Shown: positions 23,301 through 33,800 of the stretch, in pieces
How positions within the stretch are numbered: the stretch's first letter is position 1
Layout: each line of letters begins with the position of its first letter
Assembly (NCBI GenBank): GCA_932294295.1
Contig: OW028583.1
Span: 62,001 to 126,000 of the forward strand
Length of the DNA: 64,000 nt
Direction: 5' to 3'
From: Alitta virens
Taxonomy: Eukaryota; Annelida; Polychaeta; Phyllodocida; Nereididae
Position numbers and translations under genes: made by a program
The notes under the pieces: generated by a model
What the model saw: the letters and a program-made list of their open reading frames with translations, nothing else
Databases searched by the model: none
What the model was told of the DNA's origin: nothing

Positions 23301-26283
23301 GAGGAGATGGCAGAAGAGCCAACAGGTGAGAATAACGAGAATGAGGAGAATGAGGAGAATGACGACCAAGTCAAATCCAAAAGACGTCAGCGCAGAGCTG
23401 CTCAGAGAGAGGTGCAGATTGAACCCAAAGCTGAAGAGGTCACAGATAAAAGATTTTATATCGGAAACAAACCTGTAGAAGTGCCCGTCAAATTTGAAGA
23501 TGCAAATGACAGCGAACAACAAGACCTTGACAATTTGGAAGAAAAAGTTGTGGGCGACATCGAGGACTTGGGTCTGACTGTAACTAGACAATTGAGAAGG
23601 AAGAGAGCGCAGTCAGGTCCGGCCAAGAGAATTCTTGCTGACGAGACCACGGTGGCGGGATGCGAGGATTGTGGGTTGAACGGTAAGACATTACATGTAC
23701 TATTGATATCTTAACTTAACATTGGGTAGCGTCTTATATTTAGTATTTAGCTAGTTCTGGTCCTGATAAATGCCAGTAATTGTATGTTAGGGTGAAGGGT
23801 TTTTGATGTTTTAACTCTTTGATGGAAAGACTAATCACCAAGTGATAGAATGGAATGGTTAAAATTTTTTTGTCATGACAAGGTTATGTGAGATGGATTG
23901 TCTTTGTAACAGATGATTTCACTCTTTTTTTTTTAATTTCAATTAAATTGTTTGGACCTTGTTTCATTTTGTACAGTTTAAACATACTATGACTATATAG
24001 ATGTGGCAGATGCCTGGCATATTGGTCTTTTACCCAAAAATACAAAAGTTACCGATGCACAAAGTCAACACAAAATACAAAACTAAGCACCACAAAGCAT
24101 TGAGGGTGCTGTAGTTACGTCCATCTGAATTTGTCCATTACTCATGAACAATATTGTAGTCTTGTTCTCTTAGTTTCTGCTAATTTTGCTAAATTTTTAT
24201 CTCAGATGGTACTCCATGTACAGACGTTAACGCCACAGAAGAAACTCCATTGTTATTACAAAGCAACGGCAGCGCCACGAGGATATCTCCTGACCCTTGT
24301 CCTGCGTCTGGGAGGACACAATGTGAGAATCAAGACGGTTGCGCAGTCGCGAGGAATTTCCAAGATGTAACGGATGCGTCTTCAGAAGATGAATTGCTCA
24401 TCTTGCAAGATCAGGACCTGATTCAACACTCGAGGCACCTGGTGCTGGTCCTACTGCTGCTGGTCTCAGCGTTTGTGGTATGTTTTTGAAACTTCCAGAG
24501 TCTATAGTATCCGGCAGTGAAGTTGCCGTCAATATAGTTGCGGGCTAGGATAAAAACTGGCAGGGGCGGATCCAAAACATTCTGACGAAATAAATAGTGG
24601 ATGAGTGACATTAAGTATTGTTCTTGTCATTCAGAATTTATTGGATTTGCCCCTGGCCATCGTCATTTTTGGCCACAACTGTATTGATGGCTGCAACTTC
24701 ACTTTACTACCCGCTAGTTGGCCAGTATGCTAACAAAATATTCACAATAATTTCACAACTATTTCCTCACGTATAAATTTCAATACTTGTGGTTTCCCGT
24801 AGAAGTTTTTGAAACATTCTATTCATGCGTCCATTGAAACATTCTATTCATGCATTTGTTTGTTGACTGGCTGCCAAAACGTTGTAATTGGCGAATATTA
24901 TATAGGTTTTTAAGGAAAAGAAAATAGTTTTGGACTTGTGTTTAATGAGTTTACAAATGAGTTAGCCTGATCACATGCTCTAATGCAGTTTTTGCTACTA
25001 CATCTGTCAAACTGAATGCTTAATGTTGTGTCATTTCTGTCCTCAGTCTTTCTGCCTCAGCATCTGGACCATGATGATGGGGCATATCTCCAGCGTTTAC
25101 GTCGAAGTAGAATTTTTGGACTGCGTCTTGTCTTACGGACAGGTCAGTAATTTATGAGCTCTTTTTAACCGAAGTGTATCTGAATCTTTTGCTAATGCTA
25201 ATGGAATTGACCTCTGAATAAACTGATAATGTCATGAAAAAGTTGGGGTAAATATTTTATGAATATAAAGAGAATTTGGAACTCTCCTTAGAATTATGTA
25301 ACTGCTATAGGGGGCTGAGTAGTAATTTTCTACTTTTTTTCCACAGGGTTTCTTTGTTTTTGCTGTGTTCGGCATTGATCAACAACTTATCATCGAACCA
25401 CTCGCTAAAAGGTGGGTAGAAATAGTCAAGCTTGTACTCGTTGTCTGTGCTAGGGTTAGAATAAGTGACGGAATACGACACTTTGAATAAATTTCAGATG
25501 GAGAGACTGGTTCACTGGGCACGCAGAGATCGTCTTGCCGAGCTTGATTGATCTGAATGAAGAGACCAGGAGAATTTGTGAGCAGTTCCAGATGTATCAC
25601 CTGGTTCAGTGTCAGGATGTCATCGTTACGGATCGCAGGTCAGTGGGGTTGCTGATCCCGAAGATTTTCAGCCTTTAAATGCCTTGAAAATACCACTGAA
25701 AATGCTTTGAATATGCAACTATGTTCTCCACTGCTGTGAGACAATCATGATGCAGGAGCAGAGTATATTGAACAGCTGCTAAGGTTGTTGGACAGCTTCA
25801 GTGTATGTTGGATGGCTGCAGTGTATGTTGTACAATGTGGAGAATATAAGCAATGGTGTGGATGGTGTGTCCTCCAACAGAGAATTTTGTGGATTCGAAA
25901 AATTTTTTTGCCTGGTCAAATATAAATTTTCCTTATCCTACAAAACACTATGTTGGACTCCTCACCATCCACTATTGATATAATAATTGATTATGGAGTT
26001 ATTTACATGAGGCATTTTACAAGTGTTATGATCGTTCTATTCCAGGGAAACGCTCAGGTTGTACAGGGACGTATTCCTGGGCACGCATTTGGTCGACTGG
26101 TTGTTACAAGTCGGGTTGGCTTCTGATCGGGCGGCTGCTGTGCAGTATGGACGCCATTTGCTCGCGGGTCGAGTGATAGAGCACATCGTCAGGAAGCACC
26201 ACTTCCAGGATTTACCTTATTTTTACAGATTTATTGAACAAAACAGTGATGAATCCAGGGTAGACTATGAGCAGTTGCCGTGA
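14399..26283 (+). CDS. GPR155: GPR155/LYCHOS-like PIN-transporter, GPCR-like and DEP protein
   Basis: Eighteen coding exons join in frame to 1138 codons: 14399-14795, 15241-15410, 16495-16612, 16857-16971, 17381-17546, 17818-17973, 18398-18481, 19329-19543, 20782-20875, 21205-21348, 22117-22279, 22672-23010, 23239-23682, 24206-24477, 25047-25142, 25347-25411, 25498-25638, 26046-26283. All junctions are GT..AG. The first exon opens at 14280 and has an in-frame TGA at 14393, which fixes the ATG. Residues ~15-430 are a PIN/auxin-carrier-like membrane domain (FATQSHDFALGIPI, LIAPISVAFLNPIGF, LYGMFPTAPSVFIYA). Residues ~430-550 and ~940-1015 hold further membrane helices, the second set matching GPR155 (VEVEFLDCVLSYGQGFFVF). 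Residues ~1045-1130 are a DEP domain (LGTHLVDWLLQVGLASDRAAAV). In mammals the protein sits in lysosomal membrane, senses cholesterol and controls mTORC1 through GATOR1. This copy exceeds the ~870-residue human protein because exons 12-13 encode a long charged linker. Confidence 0.93.
16083..16270 (+). repeat. SINE family A, full copy
   Basis: tRNA-derived: A box CTAGCTCAGTGGTGGTGC and B box TGGGTTCGATACATG, then a body (AAGTTGGATGGCTGTTTCATC, CATTGCCATGGTCCCTGCCTG), ending AAGCCCTAAT plus a CCACC-rich tail. It lies in an intron of the GPR155-like gene. Other copies are at 31912-32101 and 53480-53670. Confidence 0.8.
18691..19193. mobile_element. TIR element family M, copy 2 (~0.5 kb)
   Basis: The termini are AAGCTGGATTGTCAAACG and its inverse CGTTTGACAATCCAGCTT, each flanked by TA (18689-18690 and 19194-19195). 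It is colinear with copy 1 at 12736-13239 and lies in the GPR155-like intron between 18481 and 19329. Confidence 0.85.
19716..20722. mobile_element. Non-autonomous hAT element, ~1 kb
   Basis: It starts CAGTGGTCGAAACTTCC and ends AAATTTTCGACCACTG, giving a 12-bp perfect inverted repeat. The flanking 8-mers AATATTAA (19708-19715) and CATATTAA (20723-20730) match at 7 of 8. The interior has repeated GGCTCC motifs near 20630-20690 and no transposase frame. It lies in the intron 19543-20782 of the GPR155-like gene. Confidence 0.85.
24561..24600 (+). mobile_element. Solo hAT-like terminus
   Basis: CAGGGGCGGATCCAAAACAT is followed by TCTGAC. The same start (CAGGGGCGGATCCCAAGCAT) occurs at 26461. 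No matching right end is seen at either place, so both are truncated or very diverged. Confidence 0.4.
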
Positions 26284-28310
26284 TATTCTTGTAAACCATA
26301 GCAACTCTAGAATTCTAGCATATTTTTACAAGTTTTTCGTGTTGTATTGTGATGCTTTCTTTGCCAAGTATTTGTTTCTGTTGTGCAGTCATATTTCAAC
26401 TATATATCAGACAATGAATTTCGCGCCGTCCATAGAGTTGTCGGTGTTAATACCAACAGCCAGGGGCGGATCCCAAGCATTCTGACACAGAAAAATTTCA
26501 GATGAAAGACATATCTATCGTTCTGTTCATTCAGAAGTCTATTTACAATATTTTATAAATGAGTAAAAGATAATAAGTTGGGTGGCATATTAAATTATGT
26601 AAATGAATAGTTACCTAAAATGTGACTTGGTGTTACTGACAGAGGTAGTCATCATCAAGACGGTACAATCATTGCTTAATGACATCATACAATCGGGTCA
26701 TTGAGGGCATTTGATGACATCATTTTTGGATGACATCATCAAATAATAGATGGACCTTCTGTCAGTTATTTACCAGACTTCTAATTCAGTTTCGTATCGA
26801 AGTTGTAAGTTTCCGAGTAATTTTTCATAAGACTGCTTATGTTTGCCTTTGTGATGATATGGTTTCATCTGAAATATGTACGATTTTTAAAGTCACAAAA
26901 GTCAGCTTTATCGCTCTGTTTTCGAATGTGCAGTATGTATGAAGAAGAGAAGATTAAAATTGTTTTATAAATGTTTTGTCCTGATGCAAGTTTTCTGTTG
27001 ATGTAATTTTTTGTATGCAAAGCTTTGCACCATTTACTTGGTTAAATTAAATCTGACACATCTGATAAGATAATTGCATCATTTACTGTACATTTATCCA
27101 TAAAAACCTGTGCAATTATTGGCTTGAACTTTATGCTTTTACAAAGTTTTGTCCATACTGAGAATGACTTGATAAGAACAGAAGCAATAACTGAATAGAA
27201 TGAAATTGAACGAGGCCTTCACTGTGATGTTATTTAATGTTATAGGATAGTCTTTATTTAATTATATTTATAATCAATTGTATATTTAGGCTATAGTACC
27301 TTGAAATATAGGATATTTGTAGGTTATTTATCTTTACACATGACGGAACAATCACTTAGGATATTGAATATTTAACTTTTTATTGGTTGTTTGCTTGGTA
27401 ATGCCTAGCATTGTGTTGTAGACCTTTTATACCATGCCCAAGGCTGTTTCATACAAACCATTCTGTCTGTCGTAACTATCGACGTGCGACCGGCTTTATC
27501 ATGTTTATGCTCAGCAAGTGCAACATAATAATATTGCAAGGAATTTATATTCATAATTCCTCTTTGCCATCAGCATGTCGTTGCTTGCTAATGTTAAGAA
27601 CATTGCCCTTGTTAAAATGGCGCTTAATTTTGTTTCCTTGCAGGATTGTAAAACAGTGTTGAGGAAATTTACTCCGTAGACATGATTTGTTTTGGTAATT
27701 CATTTAATTTAAGAAAAGGGATCATTTTGTGACTCTATTTCGTTTCAGGAAAGTTTAATGTTCTATTTACATTCCTTGTTTTTGTGTTGTGCTTGAAATG
27801 AATGCATAATATTAAATTTATGATTATAATGAATTTGTCTTTGTTTTGTGCAATTAATATTACCACTTATTAATCCTATACTCATTAATTCAGCCACAAT
27901 GTGAAACCATTCATTGGCTAATTAGTGTAATCTGAAGGTTACAGCTGAATGGCAGGGTTATTGTACCTATGATGGCAGAAATAAAAAGAGAAATTGGTCA
28001 AGAAGTTCCTGAAAGGCAATGTTCTTTCTTGTAATGTCTGGTCTTGGTAATCACTACACAAACTGAAGCATATTGGACGACCAGTTGGCGCAATGGCAGC
28101 TGCTCCACTGAAGATGAACACAGATGTCATAAGTGTCACAGGCACTTTGATGAGCTGTATCTCGGCTGAATGTCAAACATCTTATTTGTACTTGGTGTCT
28201 ATGCTGAGGCAAGTAGAAAGACCTCCATGGGGGTAAAATGTGCCTTTGGCAGCTTGTCATACAAGCAGACCTTTGAAGCTTTGAAGACCAGTAGCATTGA
28301 AGCATTTCAA
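26284..28310 (+). other. Probable 3' UTR of GPR155-like gene, then intergenic
   Basis: After the stop at 26281-26283 I see an ATTAAA at 26953-26958 and an AATAAA at 27980-27985 as candidate poly(A) signals. A solo hAT-like end is at 26461. Nothing coding is supported. Confidence 0.4.
28172..28250 (+). repeat. SINE family B fragment
   Basis: TTTGTACTTGGTGTCTATGC and TGAGGCAAGTAGAAAGA plus GGGGTAAAATGTG match the 3' half of the SINE at 52870-53160. Confidence 0.55.
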
Positions 28311-28455
28311 TACGAGGTCAATTGTGCTACGTGCGTTTTCCATGTATTTGGATTTAAACGCATGGAAAACGCATTGTTTTTTCTTTATTATAATTAGCAA
28401 ACGCCATGCGTTTATCCTTCTCATGGAAAACGCAAGTGGCACATTTGGCCATGTA
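28311..28455. mobile_element. Palindromic MITE family P, copy 1
   Basis: The right end, GTGGCACATTTGGCCATGTA, is intact; the left end is diverged (ATTGTGCTACGTGCG). Inner blocks with CGCATGGAAAACGC and its inverse pair along the length, giving one long hairpin. Confidence 0.8.
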
Positions 28456-29217
28456 GCAATTTAAGGACGTTATTGCAGAAGTGGGCTAGGTTAACAAATG
28501 GCTTTAAAGGATAGTGAATTTGTTTACAATTGCATCATTTAACTGAGACGATTCATACTCCTCTGCCTGCTTTTCAATTAGACAACAGCAGAACAATTGG
28601 TGTTTCTGTACCATAATCTTAAGGAGTAATGTGTCATTTCAAGCTCCCAAACCAGATCACTTTAGAAGAACTGATTGTTACTCTCGTCACGAGGCCGCAT
28701 CCGCCATGCTGCTTTTTGTTTTGTTTTCTCAGCAGATGTCGCCGTGGTTCTGTCATTCAAATATACTTAACTGCAATTCTTTTTCTTTTTTACGTCATTC
28801 TTGATTCTGGAGCGCTTTATTAAAAGTGATTTTTTATCTAGTTCAGAGTTGCATGTATCTTAATTTATCTCAAATATTAATTGTGCTCAGATTCATGACA
28901 AATTTATCCGACCTAAAAGAAAGATCTAAACTTAAATGTGGCAGTTGTGTTTTCCCACGATTAAATGCTCTGATAACATGCAAGTTAGAGACACTTGTTT
29001 GTTAAGTTAGACTTTGAAGTGTGATGAAATGTACTTTCAAAGTCTTATTTTTGGGATTACCCTGCTTACAAATGTACTAGGCAGAATACGATATGATGGG
29101 TTAGTATCAGCTTTTAAGATCCATGTCTTTGTCATTCCAGTTAAATTGATTTCTTGTTAATTTTCATTGAAGATACATGATTGTTATTTTTTTACACTGA
29201 AAAAGTCTCCGATTTAG

Positions 29218-29372
29218 TACATGGCCAAATGTGCCACGTGCATTTTCCATGAGAAGGATAAATGCATGGAAAACGCATGGTTTTTGCCTAAATATAATCA
29301 GGCGAAAACAATGCGTTTTCCATGTGTTTATCCAAACGCATGGAAAACGAACGTGGCACATTTGGCCATGTA
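29218..29372. mobile_element. Palindromic MITE family P, copy 2
   Basis: It begins TACATGGCCAAATGTGCCAC and ends in the inverse sequence at 29372. The two ~70-bp arms are nearly perfect reverse complements around an AT-rich centre (CCTAAATATAATCAGGCG). Confidence 0.85.
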
Positions 29373-29377
29373 TTGAA

Positions 29378-29446
29378 AACCATAGTCAGATGTTTCTGAT
29401 GCATTTAATGTGGAAAACCATTGTCAGATGTTTCTGATGCATTGGC
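29378..29446. repeat. ~41-bp direct repeat, two units
   Basis: The block GAAAACCAT..GTCAGATGTTTC then TGATGCATT occurs twice head to tail. Related units recur at 30720-30830. Confidence 0.6.
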
Positions 29447-29499
29447 TATATATGAATCCCCAATGGGGAAAGGAATATGCGTGCCATGGTCTAGTTGAC

Positions 29500-29720
29500 A
29501 TCATTGTGACGTCTCTGCAGGACGTCTCATGACCAGCCCATACTGGTCTTCAATGACCTCTTATATGAGATGTCTTAAAGACGTCATCTGGCGACGTCTT
29601 TTAGACGTATTGTTGTTGACCAATATCTGACGTCTAATATATGTCATCACCTGACGTCTTTTAGATGTATTTAGATGAAGTCTTTCAGACGTTCTGACGA
29701 CATCGTTAAGACAAACTTTG
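29500..29720. repeat. GACGTC-rich degenerate repeat
   Basis: GACGTC or GACGTNT-type motifs occur about ten times in 220 bp, several inside longer palindromes such as GACGTCTTTTAGACGT. This looks like a decayed palindromic repeat rather than a promoter. Confidence 0.5.
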
Positions 29721-29880
29721 ATGACAACCTTTGGACATATTTAATGTACATATACATAAATCTATATATGGAACTGCTGCAATTAATTTAGTTTTAGATA
29801 AATATGTTGTTAATTTGTTATTCATGTATATCAGACTTCTTCAGCTAAGTTGCATCCAAGTGCCATATTATGGTCATGAA

Positions 29881-30059
29881 CAGGGCCAGTCCTAGGGCAA
29901 CGCGAGCAAGGCGGCTGTGATGGGCCCTGCGCCTCCGCTATAATTTTAGGCCAAATACTTGAAGACTAAACAAAAAAAATTCCTCACTTTTAGCAGCAAA
30001 AAAAACAGTGGGTCATATAGGCCCCGCTTTGGGTCTCGCACATGCTAAGACCGGCCCTG
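29881..30059. mobile_element. hAT MITE with 8-bp target duplication
   Basis: It starts CAGGGCCAGTCCTAGG and ends AAGACCGGCCCTG. The flanks are GTCATGAA (29873-29880) and GTCGTGAA (30060-30067), 7 of 8 identical. Confidence 0.85.
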
Positions 30060-30719
30060 GTCGTGAAAAAACTTCACTGACCAATGATATAATGAATGTT
30101 AATGGTATATCACTTCAAAGATGAATTTAAGTTGAAAATCCAATTCCATTAGGATCCCTCAAAAGTTACTGAATGAATTCAAAATTCTAACTGACAAGAT
30201 GTGACCTGTTCTTGTAGTTGTTCCAGATTCCCAGGGATGTGATTGGTCAGCCAGTTCCGATAATGATAAGCGCAGGGCTGTAATATAGGGTGTAGTGGCA
30301 TTATAAGCCCATTAACCCAAACTGATAAACTTCATACATCTGCCCATTGATATATTCTGACAAGGAAATCTCTTTGTATATTAATTGCTAAAAATTTAAA
30401 CTTGCAAATCGTATGAGCTATCATGGTTGGAGAATTGTTAGAGAATTGGTACATTAAACAAGATTACGTTGATCAGATGAAAAAATAATACATATTCTAT
30501 GCATCATTTATGGACGTAATAAAGACATATAAATGAAGTAAAATAATTACATCTGATTGAGCACCAATAAGACATCAATGCAACGTCATATATTTCCTGG
30601 TCATGTTGACGTCTTGAAAATTATGTTTCATGAACATCTCAACCTGGATGCCGACATCATGACCAGTTTGAGACCAGAAAAATATGTCATTTGTACGACT
30701 TGCGCCTACTGGGCGAAAA

Positions 30720-30830
30720 CCATCTTCTCCAGAGGTTTCTTATGCATTTACTGTTGAAGACCATCTTCTTCATTTCTGATGCACTATGGAAGACCATCTT
30801 TTTCAGATGCATTTACTGTGAAAGACTATC
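30720..30830. repeat. Degenerate ~40-bp direct repeats
   Basis: AAGACCATCTT followed by TTCAGATGCATTTACTGTG-like sequence recurs about three times, immediately upstream of the first visible carboxypeptidase exon. Confidence 0.5.
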
Positions 30831-30843
30831 TCGTTTTTTGCAG

Positions 30844-33800
30844 CTGTGAAGTATGGGATGTTAATCTCCAAAACCATAACCAGTTCCTGATGTTGCAAGA
30901 ATTGCATGAAAGGCATCATGCAGAGTCAAGACAGGTATTTTGATATTTGATATATGACAAAATTACATTGACCATGGCTTACAACTTAACATATGTGTCC
31001 GTTGCAACTCGTTCTTCAGATCTTGTTCTGGGAGGCCCCTGACAAATCTGCACGACCTGTTCAACTCTTGGTTTGTCCAGATGGAAAAGACGAATTCCAC
31101 AATCTTCTGCTACAATCTGATTTGCACGCAGTTCTCAGGAAGACCAACATCCAGGAGTAAGAATTTGATTAATGACACATCTAATGTTTCATTTCTTGGA
31201 TTAAGTTGTCTTTTGTAACATTTTTACCTTGCAATCCTCCCTTTTTTCCAGGGATTTGGATAAACACTTTGAAGATTTTGAAGCAAGGAAAAAAGTTTCA
31301 CAACTTGATTATGATGAAAACAATTTCAACACTTATGAAGATGTGAGTGCAATTGGCCTTAATTCCTACACCCTCAACCCAGATTTGTCCGTATAACCAG
31401 TTTTATGTTCAAGATGGGCGAGGCTAACCAGGGATGGGTTGATTTAACTAAAACTGTGGTACAAATTATTGCTTTAAGTTTTAGGATATCAACCCCAACT
31501 TGCTTCTTTCAGATCATGAATCAGCTGGACGTGCTCCAGAATCAATGTCCTCCGGGATTCTCTTGCTCTGTGGATGTCATTGGACAGACCCATGAAGACA
31601 GACAGATCAAGCTCTTCTCTGTAAATAGTTACTCGTTAATTGCTTAGCACTGATTTACGACATTACGGTTTTCATATTAACCTGGCTGTAATGAATTGGT
31701 AAAGGTCATTGTTGCAATTGCAGCTGGAGAAAGAAGGAGAGGTGAGGAGAGGGGTCTGGATTGATTCTCTCATCCACTCAAGGGAATGGATCACTGCTCC
31801 TACAACAATTGGGATCCTCACTAAGGTTTGTAACAAAGGTCAATACATGGGAAAGGCCTATACCAAATCAAAACTGATATAGACAGATAGATTGATAGAT
31901 TAATAGATTGATGTGTGTGTGTGTGTGTGATTAGGGCTTTACGTCCTGTATCTCTGCATCAGTTGGGCTAATTAGGACAGGCAGAGACCATGGCAATGAG
32001 ACGAAGGATGAAACAGCCATCCAACTTAGGCTCGAACGGGAATCAAACCCGGGACCCAGCGGTTGGAAGCCCAGAGCGCTGCCTCTGAGCTAGGCCCCGG
32101 CCCAATTAATAGATTGATACATAGATAGATTGATTGATTGATATTTTGACATATAGATATATTGATTGATTCATATTTTGACATTTTGACATATTATATT
32201 GATTGATTGATTGATTTCATTCGCAGTTGATCAAGGACTATGGCCATGACCCTGAAGCCACCAATCTCCTTGACAATTTCGACTGGTTCTTCGTTCCTGT
32301 CATGAACCCTGATGGCTACAGTTTTACTTGGACTGGGGTAAATGTCTGTTGTTGGACTCTGCTAAGACCAGTACACTTTGACTAAAATATTCTGGTCTTT
32401 GAGTTTTTGGGATCCCTGAAAAATCGTAGGGACATCTCAGTAGTGATGCATGTCCCTCCCCCATGTCATATGTACAAAGAATATATATATATAATAAAAT
32501 TATATATATATATATACAATATACTGGCGCAAACCCGTGGGTACATAAAGTGGGAGATTGGGACATGGGATTTATCCATGCCGAGGAAAAGTATTCCCCA
32601 TACTGAAGAATTTAGAATATATTAAATGACAAAAATAAAAATATAGAATGAAAGTTGTGTTGTAAAGGGTTATATATCTGGCCTGTGGCTATTAAGACAG
32701 AAGGGGGGATACCCATAAACCAAAAAAATAACTCCATGGCACTTAAAGCCCAGCCACAACCAAAAAAGATAGCAGTTAATCATGTCAGTATCTACATCCC
32801 AGATAGCATTCCAAATCGGCCCAGCATTGTTTCCATATACGCCACTGTTGTTACAACATCGTATCAACATCGCTGACATCGCACCGACGTTCGTTGAAAC
32901 GATTTAAAATTCTATCTGTGGGCATGTATATTGTGTTATGAAGTTTTTGTTCTTTTTTTTTTTTCAATATATTTGAAGTGGTAAATCGGTTACCAAATCC
33001 CTTCCCTAAGGACTGCTGAGGTCAGTTCTGGCTACGCCCCTACTTCATGCACATCAGCTTCCATGGAGGAATGGTGCAATGCAAATTATATTGCAGTATA
33101 TAGGCCTACATTTATATTTGGGCCCTACTTTTTCTCATGTCTATAGTCAAATATCACAATCAGGTATTGTTGAATTTTCTCTTTTCCAAGGGTATACTGC
33201 AGCAGCCTATGTTTGGGAGACATTGCATTCAACACAAACTTGTCTCTAAAAAGAATGCTTATGGCAGCATCAAAATCAGTCATATTAAATAAAACAAGCT
33301 TTTTTGGTTTATCTTATTCTCTTTGGTATATATATATTGCTAGGAACAACGGATTTGTCCAGCTGCAGTTCAATCTACATATAGGTTATACATTTATTGA
33401 AAGTTTACATAACCCACCTCTTCCCTACATCAGACAACTACAGAACGTGAAATTTGCTCTGGAAACCTGTTTTAAAAGATACGGCAGATTTTGGTAATGC
33501 CATAAGCATTATTTTGGTAAAATGCTGAGGAGGATGTAAACTTTTGGGCACAACTGTATATCATTAAATGTAGTTGATATTTTCAAAATATCAACTTTGA
33601 AAATGTATTTTTTTCAAATTTTTGTAGGACCGGTTTTGGCGTAAGAACAGATCTCCCACGTTCAATTCAACTTGCTTGGGTAAAGACCTGAACAGGAATT
33701 ATGACTATCTCTGGAATGGTAAGTACACAAGAGGGCGCTAGTGGGGAGGTTGCTGCTGCAGCTTGTGTCTATAAGATGAGGGGATGCAAGATGCTTCTGT

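Noticed and set aside
28257..29437. Short frames on both strands reading INAW/CVFHAF-like peptides
   Set aside because: They are translations of the palindromic MITE family P and have no independent support.
29500..29720. Cluster of CRE-like (TGACGTC) transcription factor sites
   Set aside because: The motifs sit in longer palindromic repeat units, so repeat decay explains them better than a promoter.
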